Source: Mesorhizobium shangrilense (GTDB lineage: Bacteria > Pseudomonadota > Alphaproteobacteria > Rhizobiales > Rhizobiaceae). Taken from it: DNA of 64,000 nucleotides. Of this stretch, positions 44,220 to 53,099 are shown one piece after another. Position numbers and translations under genes: made by a program. Within the stretch, counting starts at the first letter, position 1. Each line of letters begins with the position of its first letter. The notes beneath the pieces are model-generated. The model was not told the DNA's origin. It searched no databases and saw only the letters and a list, made by a program, of their open reading frames with translations. The stretch is from assembly GCF_040537815.1 (NCBI RefSeq), contig NZ_JBEWSZ010000001.1, positions 186,001-250,000 of the forward strand. Reading direction: 5' to 3'.

Positions 44220-44343
44220 CGCTATTCCTCCTTTGGATAGTCGCGTTCGTGCCGCCCGCGAAACGGGTTCGGCGGCGAATGGTTTCGGTACTGTCAATCA
44301 ATCGGCCCGATCCATAGGAGCGCGCCGTCGCACGTTGCTTGGT

Positions 44344-44811
44344 CTACGGAATCCAGCCGGGCAGGGCGGCCGCCTGCTTAAGCCAGTCCGCCATCTGCGC
44401 CTCGTCGAACGCGTCGTCTTCGTAGATGTCGATCCAGCGCGCGTCCTTGCTCTTCACCGTCCCGCCGGACAGGATCGGCTGCAGCGACATGCCGGCGAAG
44501 AAGGTCACCTTCACGTAACGGGTCAGCACATGAAACGTCACGAACCAGCCCTGGCCTTCCACACCGTAGAATGGCGAGTTCCATCGCACCGCCTTGTTGA
44601 CGCCAGGCACGTTGTCGACAATGAGCGCGTCGAGGCGCTCGCCCAGGCCGCGTTTCCAGCCCGGCATCGCGGCGATGTAGGCCTGCACGGGGGCATCGCC
44701 GTCGCCCTTGGCGATTTGCGGATTGCCGCCCGAGAGCAGCACGACCTCGTCGCCCTTTCGCGCCGTCTTGACGTCGCGCGCTCTTGCCTTCTTGCCTGCC
44801 ATTGTGTTCAT
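44344..44811 (-). CDS. DUF1801 family protein, last gene of the ArsR operon
   Basis: 155 aa. AYIAAMPGWKRGLGERLDAL, RWNSPFYGVEGQGWFVTFHV, ILSGGTVKSKDARWIDIYED: a DUF1801 domain after a basic N-terminus (MNTMAGKKARARDVKTARKG). The ATG at 44811 overlaps the stop of the small membrane gene (ATGA), giving translational coupling; an internal ATG at 44802 has the better ribosome site. Co-transcribed with ArsR, SRPBCC and the membrane protein. Confidence 0.85.
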   Translation of the reverse strand: MNTMAGKKARARDVKTARKGDEVVLLSGGNPQIAKGDGDAPVQAYIAAMPGWKRGLGERLDALIVDNVPGVNKAVRWNSPFYGVEGQGWFVTFHVLTRYVKVTFFAGMSLQPILSGGTVKSKDARWIDIYEDDAFDEAQMADWLKQAAALPGWIP

Positions 44812-45029
44812 CCCCCGATTGTCGACCCTCGCCACTTGGTGGCATAGGGCAGCGCAAACAGGTAGAGACCGGTGAGCAGCAGCAAGGCGAGCGGCGGCAG
44901 CGGCAGGAAATACACCCATTGGGCGGGTTCTTTCCCCAAGCCCAACATGGCGAAGATGGCGGCGACGATCAGCGTGAAGATGATCGACAGCCAGCGATGG
45001 ATCTGCCGAAACCATTTGTTCCAGTTCAA
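44808..45029 (-). CDS. Small two-helix membrane protein of the ArsR operon
   Basis: 73 aa. RWLSIIFTLIVAAIFAMLGL and WVYFLPLPPLALLLLTGLYL form two membrane helices. The start is TTG at 45029 with GGGAGGT just upstream, and the stop overlaps the next ATG. Such small proteins are found beside SRPBCC/ArsR genes in many soil bacteria. The role is unknown. Confidence 0.8.
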   Translation of the reverse strand: MNWNKWFRQIHRWLSIIFTLIVAAIFAMLGLGKEPAQWVYFLPLPPLALLLLTGLYLFALPYATKWRGSTIGG

Positions 45030-45087
45030 GATGACCTCCCGTAAAAATTGAGCCCATGCAGACCGGCGATCCGCTTGCCGGCAGTCT

Positions 45088-45513
45088 TCAATCCGTCCGC
45101 GCCAGGATCTGCTCCAGGGCCGCGAGATAATGGTGCCAGCCGCTCCTGGCGCCCCGGTAGGCCTGCTCCTGGTCCGGCCGGAAGCCCGACTGTTCCATGC
45201 GCAGGCGCGTGCCGGTGGGGATGGCCGTCAGCGTCCAGGTTACGACGCTTTCGAGGCCATAGGCGTCCCAGGTGTAGGACAGCGACCTGTTGGGCTCGAC
45301 CGCCGTGACCTTGCAGTCGACGACGATGCTGACGCCGGGCTGCGGTTCCTTGCGCAGATTGAAACGGTGGTCCACGACCGGTACGAAATCGTTCTTCATC
45401 AGCCACTCCTCGATCAGGTGCGGTTGGGTCAGCGCGCGCCAGATCTTTTCCGGCGGATAGGCAATCTCACGCTCGACGATAACGGAGCGCGTCTCGGTCG
45501 CAATGCTGGTCAT
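45088..45513 (-). CDS. SRPBCC (AHSA1-like) protein of the second ArsR pair
   Basis: 141 aa. REIAYPPEKIWRALTQPHLI, EEWLMKNDFVPVVDHRFNLR, LSYTWDAYGLESVVTWTLTA, ending SGWHHYLAALEQIL: the START-like ligand-cavity fold. Begins with a 4-bp overlap (ATGA) of the ArsR gene. Same arrangement as 29898-30726, but the two SRPBCC proteins differ clearly, so this is a separate module, not a duplicate. Confidence 0.9.
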   Translation of the reverse strand: MTSIATETRSVIVEREIAYPPEKIWRALTQPHLIEEWLMKNDFVPVVDHRFNLRKEPQPGVSIVVDCKVTAVEPNRSLSYTWDAYGLESVVTWTLTAIPTGTRLRMEQSGFRPDQEQAYRGARSGWHHYLAALEQILARTD

Positions 45514-45833
45514 TGGTCCATTCTCTTGAGCAGGTTTTCGAGGTCGTCGAACCGGCTTTCCCAGAACGCGTTCATCTGTTTCGTCCAGTCGACCAGCGGG
45601 GAAAGTGCTGCCAGCTGCGCGCTGTAATGGGTCTGGCGTCCTTCATGACGGTCGCGCACCAGGCCGGCCCGCCGCAGCACGCCGAGATGCTTCGACACGG
45701 CCGGCTGCGACACGCCGGCCTGCGCCGTCAGCGCTCCCACCGTCTGCTCTCCATCGCGGCAAAGCCGCTCGAAGATTGCCCGCCGCGTCGGATCGGCAAG
45801 CGTCGTGAAGAGCACATCATGAGCGTTTGGCAT
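45510..45833 (-). CDS. ArsR-family repressor of the second SRPBCC operon
   Basis: 107 aa winged helix (VLFTTLADPTRRAIFERLCR, VSQPAVSKHLGVLRRAGLVR, DRHEGRQTHYSAQL). No metal-ligand Cys cluster. Heads the operon ArsR-SRPBCC-membrane protein-DUF1801. A partial inverted repeat AACCC-N9-GGGTT lies 10 bp upstream of the start, and the divergent NmrA-like gene begins 85 bp away, so it may control both. Confidence 0.9.
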   Translation of the reverse strand: MPNAHDVLFTTLADPTRRAIFERLCRDGEQTVGALTAQAGVSQPAVSKHLGVLRRAGLVRDRHEGRQTHYSAQLAALSPLVDWTKQMNAFWESRFDDLENLLKRMDQ

Positions 45834-45843
45834 TTCAATTTAT

Positions 45844-45862
45844 AACCCGTTGGCTATGGGTT
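45844..45862. promoter_or_regulatory. Probable ArsR operator
   Basis: AACCC-N9-GGGTT just upstream of the ArsR start, in a run with several AACC/GGTT half-sites. It resembles, with wider spacing, the TCAACC-N4-GGTTGA sites of the other ArsR gene. Confidence 0.55.
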
Positions 45863-45917
45863 GACGTATAACCGCAGAGATATATGTTGGTCAAGTGGGA
45901 ATGTGGGGGGCAGCGAG

Positions 45918-46781
45918 ATGATCCTTGTCACGGGCGCCACCGGCCATGTCGGGCGCGCCGTCGTCAGCCAGCTGGCGTCAGGCGGCCGCAAGGTGGTCGC
46001 GATGGTGCGGAACGTCGAAGCCGCAAGCCGGCTGCTGCTGCCGCCGGGCATCGCGCTGCGCGTTGCCGATTATGAGGATGTTTCCGCGCTGGGGAGGGCG
46101 CTTGCCGGCATCGACGAGATGGTCCTCATCTCCAGCGATGGCGACGCCAAGACGGTCATGCACCATCACGCCAATGCCATCGCGGCGGCAGGAGCGGTTG
46201 GGCTGCGGCACATCACCTTCACCAGCATCGTCGATACGGACGTGGCGTCGCCATTCTACTTCGCGCCTGTCTACCGGGACGCCGAGCAGCGGCTGGCCAC
46301 CTGCGGCATACCTTCGACCATCGTCAGATGCGGCCTCTACTGCGACTTCATTCTCGACCATTGGCTTCAGCCGAGCCAGGCATCGGGAGAGCTGGTGCTG
46401 CCGGCTGGACAGGGCCTGGTCGCACCGGTTTCCAGGGATGATGTGGCGGCCGCCATCGCCGCCGTGGCGGCCAGGCCCGGGGAGTCTCGCAGGCTCTACA
46501 CGATCACCGGTCAACAGGCGTCATGCTTTGGCGACATCGCCGCCGCATATGCTGAAGCGGTGGGCAGGCCGATGCGCTATCGCCCCTGTTCCGTCGCTGA
46601 ATACAGGGCGTCGGCGTCGGCGCATGTCGATGATCCCTGGCCGCAAGCCTTCGCCACGCTGTGCGCCGCCATCGCTGAAGACCGCTACAGCCAGGTCTCA
46701 GATGACTTCGCCGTCCTTACAGGACGCGAACCAGAGAGTGTTCGGGATTTCCTTGGTCGAGTAGCGTCGGCGATTGGCTAG
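45918..46781 (+). CDS. NmrA-like NAD(P)-binding protein
   Basis: 287 aa atypical short-chain oxidoreductase: ILVTGATGHVGRAVVSQLAS (TGxxGxxG), VAMVRNVEAASRL, HITFTSIVDTD and VAPVSRDDVAAAIAAVAA. This is the pattern of the NmrA/QOR2-type quinone reductase and redox-sensor group, which lacks the YxxxK pair. A G-rich site GGGGGCAGCG precedes ATG 45918. Divergent from the ArsR operon, so probably co-regulated in response to an electrophile or quinone (inference). Confidence 0.87.
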   Translation: MILVTGATGHVGRAVVSQLASGGRKVVAMVRNVEAASRLLLPPGIALRVADYEDVSALGRALAGIDEMVLISSDGDAKTVMHHHANAIAAAGAVGLRHITFTSIVDTDVASPFYFAPVYRDAEQRLATCGIPSTIVRCGLYCDFILDHWLQPSQASGELVLPAGQGLVAPVSRDDVAAAIAAVAARPGESRRLYTITGQQASCFGDIAAAYAEAVGRPMRYRPCSVAEYRASASAHVDDPWPQAFATLCAAIAEDRYSQVSDDFAVLTGREPESVRDFLGRVASAIG

Positions 46782-46892
46782 CGCATAAACGTGTGCAGCA
46801 TCCCTGAAGTGTAACCCGTGTTCCTCCCCCACGTTGTCCTCGCGGTCCTAATCTGTGATCGGCTTCCATGGACTAGCAACGGGAGTTTCTCC

Positions 46893-47279
46893 ATGGAGAC
46901 TACATTGGAGGTTCTCACGACCAGACAGCCTGGACGTGAGGTTCACCGGCACTGGCCGGACGAGGTCAAGGCGCAGATCGTTTCGGAGAGCCTTCGGCCC
47001 GGCGCGATGGTGAACGAGGTCGCAGAGCGGCATGGCTTAAAATCGAACCACCTGTCCACTTGGCGAACAATGGCGCGGCAGGGCAAGCTGGTACTGCCCG
47101 CACCCGAGGACCCGGTGGAGTTCGCAGCGGTGATCGTTGATCCGCCCGCTCCGGAGCGGCCGATCAAAAAAGCCAGCCGTCCCGAGATCATCATGGGGTC
47201 CGTTACTATCCGGCTGGAAGAAGGCGCGTCAGTCGCTCGGATTGCCGCTATCGCGCGTGCCTGCGCGGTCCCGGCATGA
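46893..47279 (+). CDS. tnpA: IS66 accessory protein TnpA (OrfA)
   Basis: 128 aa helix-turn-helix protein (HWPDEVKAQIVSESLRPGAM, VNEVAERHGLKSNHLSTWR) of the IS66 OrfA type. GGGAG precedes ATG 46893. Its stop overlaps the next start (ATGA). Required together with TnpB for transposition in studied IS66 elements. Confidence 0.92.
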   Translation: METTLEVLTTRQPGREVHRHWPDEVKAQIVSESLRPGAMVNEVAERHGLKSNHLSTWRTMARQGKLVLPAPEDPVEFAAVIVDPPAPERPIKKASRPEIIMGSVTIRLEEGASVARIAAIARACAVPA

Positions 47280-47629
47280 TCTTTCCATCGAACCGTGTGC
47301 GGGTCATGGTGGCAACCAAGCCGGTCGACTTTCGCAAAGGCCATGATGGCTTGGCGGCGCTGGTCAGGAACGAGCTGCACAAGGACCCGTTCACCGGGAC
47401 AGTCTTTGTATTCCGGTCGCGCAAGGCAGACCGATTGAAGTTAATCTACTGGGATGGCAGCGGGTTGGTGATGGCCTACAAGCGGTTAGGGGAACACACG
47501 TTCACTTGGCCGAGTGTCAGAGACGGCTTGATGACCTTGGGTCATGCTCAGTTCGAGGCGTTGTTCGTGGGTCTCGACTGGCGTCGGGTCCGTGCTTTGG
47601 AGACGAGAGCGCCGCATGCCGTCGAATAG
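47276..47629 (+). CDS. tnpB: IS66 accessory protein TnpB (IS66 Orf2)
   Basis: 117 aa with the family pattern VRVMVATKPVDFRKGHDGLA, FTGTVFVFRSRKADRLKLIY and WPSVRDGLMTLGHAQFEALF. The C-terminus is basic (DWRRVRALETRAPH). Translationally coupled to tnpA. Intact. Confidence 0.93.
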   Translation: MIFPSNRVRVMVATKPVDFRKGHDGLAALVRNELHKDPFTGTVFVFRSRKADRLKLIYWDGSGLVMAYKRLGEHTFTWPSVRDGLMTLGHAQFEALFVGLDWRRVRALETRAPHAVE

Positions 47630-47697
47630 ACGCGGCACGATGACTCGGGTGGCAAATTCCGGCGGCGAAGCGACGCTAGTTTTGATAGACTTTTCCC

Positions 47698-49266
47698 ATG
47701 TTGGACGCCGCCAATCTTCCCGACGATATTGCTTCCCTGAAGGCGTTGCTGATCGCGGCACAGGCTCGTGAAGTTCGTTAGGACGAGTGTATCGAACGGC
47801 TGGAGAAGCTGGTTGCCGCTTTCAAACAGGCCGCCTTTGGTCGCAAATCCGAGAAGGCCGATCCCGAGCAATTCGATCTCGCACTTGAGGACCTTGAGAC
47901 GGCAACCGCGGCCGTCCATGCCGAGGACGAGGCGGATGGTCCCTCTGGCAAACACCTTCCAAAGCAACGCGCCGCTAATCGCGGTTCTCTTCCTGCCCAT
48001 CTTCCGCGCATCGAGGAGATCATAGAGCCGCAAAGTCTGATCTGCGCTTGCGGGGGATGCTTGCACCGCATCGGCGAGGACGTGTCCGAGCGGCTGGACG
48101 TCATCCCGGCGCAGTTTCGCGTCATCGTCACCCGTCGTCCCAAATATGCCTGCCGCGCCTGCACCGACGGCGTTGCTCAGGCTCCCGCGCCAGCACGACT
48201 GATCCAGTCGGGGTTGCCGACAGAGGCGACCATCGCGCATGTGCTGGTGTCCAAATACGCCGACCATTTGCCTCTCTACCGGCAGGTCCAGATCATGAGC
48301 CGCCAAGGCATTGATCTCGACCGCTCCACGCTTGCCGATTGGGTCGGTCGTGCAGCTTTCGAACTGCGTCCGGTCTTCGACGCCCTGATTGCCGACCTAA
48401 AGCGCTCGACCAAGCTGTTCATGGATGAGACCCGTGCGCCGGTGCTTGATCCCGGTTCCCGCAAAACCAAGACCGGATACTTGTGGGCGCTGGCTCGTGA
48501 TGGCCGACCATGGGGCGGTGGTGCTCCACCAGGTGTGGCCTTCACCTATGCTCCCGGTCGCGGCGGGCAACATGCCGAACGGATATTGCAAGGGTTCACG
48601 GGCATCCTTCAAGTGGATGGCTACGCCGGATATAATCGCTTGATCGCACCAGACCGCGTCGGTCCCGATATCCGGCTTGCCTGCTGTTGGGCACATGCGC
48701 GGCGTAAGCTGGTCGAGATCACCCGCACTGGTTCCACACCGATTGCTGACGAGGGAGTGAAGTGGATCGGCGAACTCTATCGCATAGAAGCGGAGCTGCG
48801 CGGTCTCAAAGCCGAGGCTCGTCTTGCTGGAAGGCAGGAACGATCAGCGCCGCTGATCGCGGACATGCGGACTTGGCTGACTCTTCATCGTGCCCGGGTC
48901 GCTGGCAAGTCGCCGCTCGGCGAAGCTTTAGCCTATATCGCCAGATACTGGGATGGTCTCTGCATCTTCCTGGTTGATGGCCGCATCGAGATCGACAACA
49001 ACAGCGTCGAAAGAACCATCCGACCAATAGCTCTGAACAGGAAGAACTCCCTTTTCGCCGGTCATGATGCCGGAGCGGAGAACTGGGCGACCATCGCCTC
49101 GCTCATCGAGACCTGCAAGCTTAACGCCCTCGATCCGCTTACCTATCTGACCGCTACGCTCACGGCCATCGTCAACGGCCACAAGCAGAGCCGGATAGAG
49201 GAACTCTTACCGTGGAGTTATGCGGTGGCAGCATTACGCGTGCCCAAAGGCAGCAGTCAGCCCTAA
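47698..49266 (+). pseudogene. tnpC: IS66 transposase TnpC with an early stop codon
   Basis: Full-length IS66 transposase sequence (zinc-finger region with CxC spacing, then LFMDETRAPVLDPGSRKTKT, LQVDGYAGYN, CCWAHARRKL, and the last catalytic region IEIDNNSVERTIRP) but codon 28 is TAG (47779-47781) in frame with the ATG at 47698. The DDE residues further on are intact. Either a nonsense mutation, or translation restarts downstream; no good internal start is seen before the zinc-finger part. Confidence 0.9.
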
Positions 49267-49338
49267 GCGGACGTGTCAGCGCGCCGTCGAGGCGCGCTGT
49301 CGCCAGCAGAAGTCAGTGTTGGGTTTTCTCGCTCCTAC

Positions 49339-50370
49339 CTAGTCGCGGAGCAGGCCAAGCCGGACCAAGCTCTCGGCGGCAGCGGTAATTGCCTCTTCCC
49401 TCGACCGGGGAGCCCAACCCAACAGGCGCTCCGCTTTCCTGCCAGTCGCATTCATGTCGTAGTTCAGCAACGGCACGACCGCCTTGAGTTGCGCGTTCGT
49501 TTCACCGGCGATCCGCACCTGTTCGTCAGGCCAGGCTTCCGTTGACACCTTCTCGGCTGCTTTTCCCAAACGCTGTCGCAACAGTTCTGCAACTTCGATC
49601 ATCCACATGCTCTCACCGACTGTGGCAAGAAACCGTTCGCCCTTGGCGGTGGGGGCGGTCATGGCGCGAAGATGCAGGTCTGCTACGTCCCGCACATCCA
49701 CGCAGCAGGAATTGACATTCAGGCATCCCGGCTGTCCGTTCAGCATGGTGGTGATCAACCTGATGGAGTGGGAATAGTCCGCCCCCAGAACAGGTCCGTA
49801 GACGGCAACCGGATTGATTGCCGTGAGTTCCAGCCCTTTGCCTTCCCGAGCGATGAAGTCCCAGGCGGCACGTTCCGAGAGGGTTTTCGACTTCTGGTAG
49901 GGCGCGACATTGCCGTTCAGGTCGCTCCAGTCGGTTTCATCGAATGGTCGGCGATAATCGGGCTTATGTCCAACCCCGATCGCGCCGAAAGCCGACGTGA
50001 GCACGACACGCTTGACCCCGGCGTCACGAGCCGCCCGCAGCACTCTGAGGTTTCCATTTACGGCAGGCTCGATCCAGTCTTCCTCGCGGGTCTGTTCGCC
50101 GGAAGGGGTTGGGGAAGCACCATGCATGACATAGGCGCACTCCGCGACAGCGTCCGGCCATCCGAGATCGTCGGTGAGATTGGCAACGACGAACGAAAGA
50201 CGATCGCCGGCATCCACGCCACCCACCTTGAGGTGATCCCGCACCTCGGCTTGCCGCTCGAGAGAACGAACTGTCGTGCGCACCCGATAGCCTGCATTCA
50301 GCAGCGCCAGCATGCAATATTGCGCGATGAATCCGGTGCCGCCGGTCACGAGTACAAGGTCATTGGTCAT
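49339..50370 (-). CDS. Dihydroflavonol reductase-like extended SDR (NAD-dependent epimerase fold)
   Basis: 343 aa. LVLVTGGTGFIAQYCMLALL cofactor motif, Ser in RVVLTSAFGAIG, Tyr-Lys in VAPYQKSKTLSE. Resembles aldehyde reductases of the dihydroflavonol 4-reductase group (MHGASPTP, AINPVAVYGPVLG). GAGGT precedes ATG 50370. Divergent from an AraC-type regulator with 125 bp between, so presumably its target. Confidence 0.9.
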   Translation of the reverse strand: MTNDLVLVTGGTGFIAQYCMLALLNAGYRVRTTVRSLERQAEVRDHLKVGGVDAGDRLSFVVANLTDDLGWPDAVAECAYVMHGASPTPSGEQTREEDWIEPAVNGNLRVLRAARDAGVKRVVLTSAFGAIGVGHKPDYRRPFDETDWSDLNGNVAPYQKSKTLSERAAWDFIAREGKGLELTAINPVAVYGPVLGADYSHSIRLITTMLNGQPGCLNVNSCCVDVRDVADLHLRAMTAPTAKGERFLATVGESMWMIEVAELLRQRLGKAAEKVSTEAWPDEQVRIAGETNAQLKAVVPLLNYDMNATGRKAERLLGWAPRSREEAITAAAESLVRLGLLRD

Positions 50371-50495
50371 GTCATACCTCAGAGATATTGAATTCATGCC
50401 GCATCGATAGCGGCTGGTTGGTGCCTTTAAGGTAGGGTGGGATTTTCGCACTGTGAATGCTTGAAAGTACGGGTTGCTTGCGCGATAGTACGAGA

Positions 50496-51470
50496 ATGCA
50501 AGTTGACCCCTTCTCTGACGTGCTCACACTCACAAACGCCGAGGCCGTCGTTACAGGTGGTTTCACCGCCGGCGGTCCGTGGGCAATCCGTTTCCCGGCA
50601 AGCGAAAAGATCAAGTTTTTCGCAGTCGTGAAGGGACGTTGCTGGGTCAGTCTCGGCGGAGAGCCGGAGCCCGTTCTGTTTGAAACAGGCGACATCGGAC
50701 TGTTGTCTGTTCCGCGAGGCTTCGTCCTTTCCAGCGATCCGAGTGTCGAGCCCGTCGGGGCAATGGAACTGTTCTCCGGCGCGGGCCGGACGATGGCGAC
50801 AATCGGCGACGGCAACGACTTCGCGCATATCGGCGGACATGTTCTTCTCGACCCGATCCGAGGCAGGTTGTTCGCAGATATATTGCCTCAATGGATTCAT
50901 GCGCGGGCGGCATCGTCTCATGCGGTGGTATTCCGATGGCTTCTCGACCGGTTGATTGACGAAAGAGACGAAGATCAGCCAGGTGCTCGGCTTGCGGCGG
51001 CACAGTTGACACAGCTGCTCTTCATACAAATCCTTCGCTCATACATCGACACGGCTAGCCTCATGCCCGCCGGCTGGTTACGGGCACTTGCCGATCCAAG
51101 GATCGCGCCCGCACTCCGCCTGATGCATGGCGACCCTGCTCGGTCCTGGCATCTGGAAGAACTCGCAAAAGCATGCGCCATGTCGCGGACATCGTTCGCG
51201 TTCCACTTCAGGTCTGTCGCAGGCGTCGCGCCGCTGACCTATCTAGCCGAGTGGCGTATGCACCTTGCTGAACGCGCACTGCGAGATGAGAAGACACCTG
51301 TAGCGGTCGTCGCCCGATCGCTTGGCTATACGGCCGAGAGTGCTTTCAGCAATGCATTCAAACGCATCAAGGGCAGTTCGCCGACGGTCTATCGGGCCGC
51401 AATGTACGCTTCGGATCAAAATGCTCTGAGAGAGCCGCTTCCGAACGAAGTCACGGATACTACTTTGTAA
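50496..51470 (+). CDS. AraC-family regulator with cupin-like N-terminus (Cupin_6)
   Basis: 324 aa. N-terminal cupin with WAIRFPASEKIKFFAVVKG, SVPRGFVLSSDP; C-terminal AraC HTH with LALRLMHG-like PALRLMHGDPARSWHLEELA, AMSRTSFAFHFRSVAGVAPL, VARSLGYTAESAFSNAFKRI. Start at ATG 50496; the frame opens to 50457. Divergent from the dihydroflavonol-reductase-like gene. The same regulator subtype occurs at 53100. Confidence 0.88.
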   Translation: MQVDPFSDVLTLTNAEAVVTGGFTAGGPWAIRFPASEKIKFFAVVKGRCWVSLGGEPEPVLFETGDIGLLSVPRGFVLSSDPSVEPVGAMELFSGAGRTMATIGDGNDFAHIGGHVLLDPIRGRLFADILPQWIHARAASSHAVVFRWLLDRLIDERDEDQPGARLAAAQLTQLLFIQILRSYIDTASLMPAGWLRALADPRIAPALRLMHGDPARSWHLEELAKACAMSRTSFAFHFRSVAGVAPLTYLAEWRMHLAERALRDEKTPVAVVARSLGYTAESAFSNAFKRIKGSSPTVYRAAMYASDQNALREPLPNEVTDTTL

Positions 51471-51748
51471 GGGTGACCGCCTCTATCGACGGCTTGGGGC
51501 ACTAGCCTGCAGCGGCTGTAGCGATGTCGGCACGGTTTCATGCACAACAGAGTATATTTTCCAGCATCGTAGATGGCCCCTTGTGACGCATAGTTGCCCT
51601 GCCGTCAAATCCAAGTCTACCGACAACGTGTGAGCGGCACATCGCTTACCCTGAAGTGACGAATGCCCTGCGATTAAAGTCTCAGGCCGCAGCTATGCTT
51701 CGAAGGGTATCGATCATCATATATGATCGCGGCGAGGCGGCCTGAACC

Positions 51749-52366
51749 TTATCGATGCAACAACTGGATGGTTTCAGCCTCGTAGAGGATCAACACCCCG
51801 AGCGCGACAAGAACGAACGGCACCACTCTTCGACCATAGCGTCTGATCGGTGCGCCAATCGTCGGGTGATTGGTGAGGTAGTATGCGGCTGCGAGCCATG
51901 CCGCTGTCATGGCGGCGAAGACAAGTCCGAAGATTGCTATCTCGTAAACCGTGCGCGTGGCGAATAACGGCGTGTAGGTGCTGATGTTGTCGCCACCGTT
52001 GGCCATCGTGACCACGGCGACCGCCACGATGTTCCCATGGCCCGCTGACGGCTGTTCATGATCTTGCGGATCATCTTCGGCTCCATGGCCGGCCCGCAAC
52101 TCCCAGAGCCTCTTCAGGCCAAAGAAGATCGGCGCAAAACCCAAAAGGCCGATATAGGCCGCAGGCACGACGAGCGAGATCAAGGAGGCGACGACGCTTG
52201 TGCCGTAGAGCGCCGTGATGCCGAGATACTGGCCAATCGCCACCTGCCGCGGGCGGAATCTTCGATCCGAAAAGAATCCGAGCAGCACGAAGACATCGTC
52301 GACGTTCGTCGATGCAAACACGACGATGGCAAGGCCAAGAAGCCCGACAGGATGCTCCAAGATCAA
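51749..52366 (-). CDS. Cadmium-resistance transporter family (CadD-like) membrane protein
   Basis: 205 aa with six membrane segments. GLAIVVFASTNVDDVFVLLG (conserved TNxDD), RQVAIGQYLGITALYG, VTMANGGDNISTYTPLFA (NGxDN) are hallmarks of the CadD/LysE-superfamily group implicated in cation export. Starts with TTG at 52366 preceded by GGAGAG. A His-rich loop (DDPQDHEQPSAGHG) follows the third helix and may bind metal. No CadC-type regulator adjacent. Confidence 0.87.
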   Translation of the reverse strand: MILEHPVGLLGLAIVVFASTNVDDVFVLLGFFSDRRFRPRQVAIGQYLGITALYGTSVVASLISLVVPAAYIGLLGFAPIFFGLKRLWELRAGHGAEDDPQDHEQPSAGHGNIVAVAVVTMANGGDNISTYTPLFATRTVYEIAIFGLVFAAMTAAWLAAAYYLTNHPTIGAPIRRYGRRVVPFVLVALGVLILYEAETIQLLHR

Positions 52367-52443
52367 CGCTCTCCGCTTTTGATTCCAGATGCATCATTGC
52401 GAGGAAAAGGGACGGCGCTCAATGGCGACAGGCTGCGCGAAGC

Positions 52444-52881
52444 TTACGCTGTCAACAGGGCCCGCAGTTGCGCTTCGATGGCCGCCTTGTCGATGACCGA
52501 CCAGACGCGCACGATCTTTTTCGCGCGAAACTCATAGAAGACATTCTCGCTGAAGGAGATCTTCCTGCCATTGATCGCAAGGCCGAGGAACTCTCCCCTC
52601 GGCGTGCAGTTGAAGAGCAGTCGGCTGGCGACGCGGGATGGCTCGGCCATCATCATCTGGACGTTGAACTGAAGGTCCGGGATGTCGCGAAAATCCCGCT
52701 CCAGCATGTCGCGATACCCCGACAGGCCGAGCCTGCGGCCATTGTGGTGAACATCGTCATCGACGAACCGCCCGAGCCTGCTCCAGTCCTGTTTGTTCAG
52801 GCAGGAGATGTAGCCGAGATAGACATCGGACAGGTCGGTTTTGATCACGGCGATTTGGCCCGTCTTCTGCAGGGATGCCAT
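52444..52881 (-). CDS. SnoaL-like ester cyclase-type protein
   Basis: 145 aa, NTF2-like cone fold: VYLGYISCLNKQDWSRLGRF, VDDDVHHNGRRLGLSGYRDM, FNCTPRGEFLGLAINGRKIS, YEFRAKKIVRVWSVIDKAAI. The pattern VHHNGRRLG followed by CTPxGEFLG is that of the ester-cyclase/SnoaL group. ATG 52881 is used; the frame open to 53013 runs through a palindromic repeat and is not credible. No ribosome site of note. Role unknown. Confidence 0.78.
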   Translation of the reverse strand: MASLQKTGQIAVIKTDLSDVYLGYISCLNKQDWSRLGRFVDDDVHHNGRRLGLSGYRDMLERDFRDIPDLQFNVQMMMAEPSRVASRLLFNCTPRGEFLGLAINGRKISFSENVFYEFRAKKIVRVWSVIDKAAIEAQLRALLTA

Positions 52882-52961
52882 TCCAAAGTAAGATGAGGTG
52901 CGGTCACAACTGGAACCTGTGCATCCCGACGGAATCGAGATCGGGCTCCATTTGGCCATTT

Positions 52962-53031
52962 GAGCATGATCTCTGGACAAACGGGTACCGTTTGTCCGAG
53001 AAAACCGGATCACATCTTCGAGATCATGCTC
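52962..53031. repeat. Rhizobial-type palindromic intergenic element (70 bp)
   Basis: Ends GAGCATGATCTC and GAGATCATGCTC are exact inverted repeats; inside is a second palindrome GGACAAACGG-GTA-CCGTTTGTCC. This nested layout is like the short mosaic elements (RIME type) scattered between genes of Rhizobiales. It folds strongly on either strand and lies upstream of the SnoaL-like gene. Confidence 0.82.
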
Positions 53032-53099
53032 TTTGGGGAATTCGATCAGCTGGCTGCCCTTGATGGCCGAGATGGGTGGCCGTCGACATCCCGCCGCCC

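Larger units (their letters stand above)
46810..49300 (+). mobile_element. IS66-family insertion sequence (ends approximate)
   Basis: Three genes in the IS66 order tnpA-tnpB-tnpC. I could not find a matching pair of terminal inverted repeats or a target duplication by eye, so the limits are set by the spaces between the flanking genes. tnpC carries a stop codon near its start, so the element is probably no longer mobile by itself. It does not interrupt a recognisable gene. Confidence 0.85.

Noticed and set aside
46782..49338. Terminal inverted repeats and target duplication of the IS66 element
   Set aside because: I compared the two flanks by eye and found no convincing matching pair; one end may be lost.
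52882..53013. N-terminal extension of the SnoaL-like protein
   Set aside because: Encoded by the palindromic intergenic element, not by conserved protein sequence.
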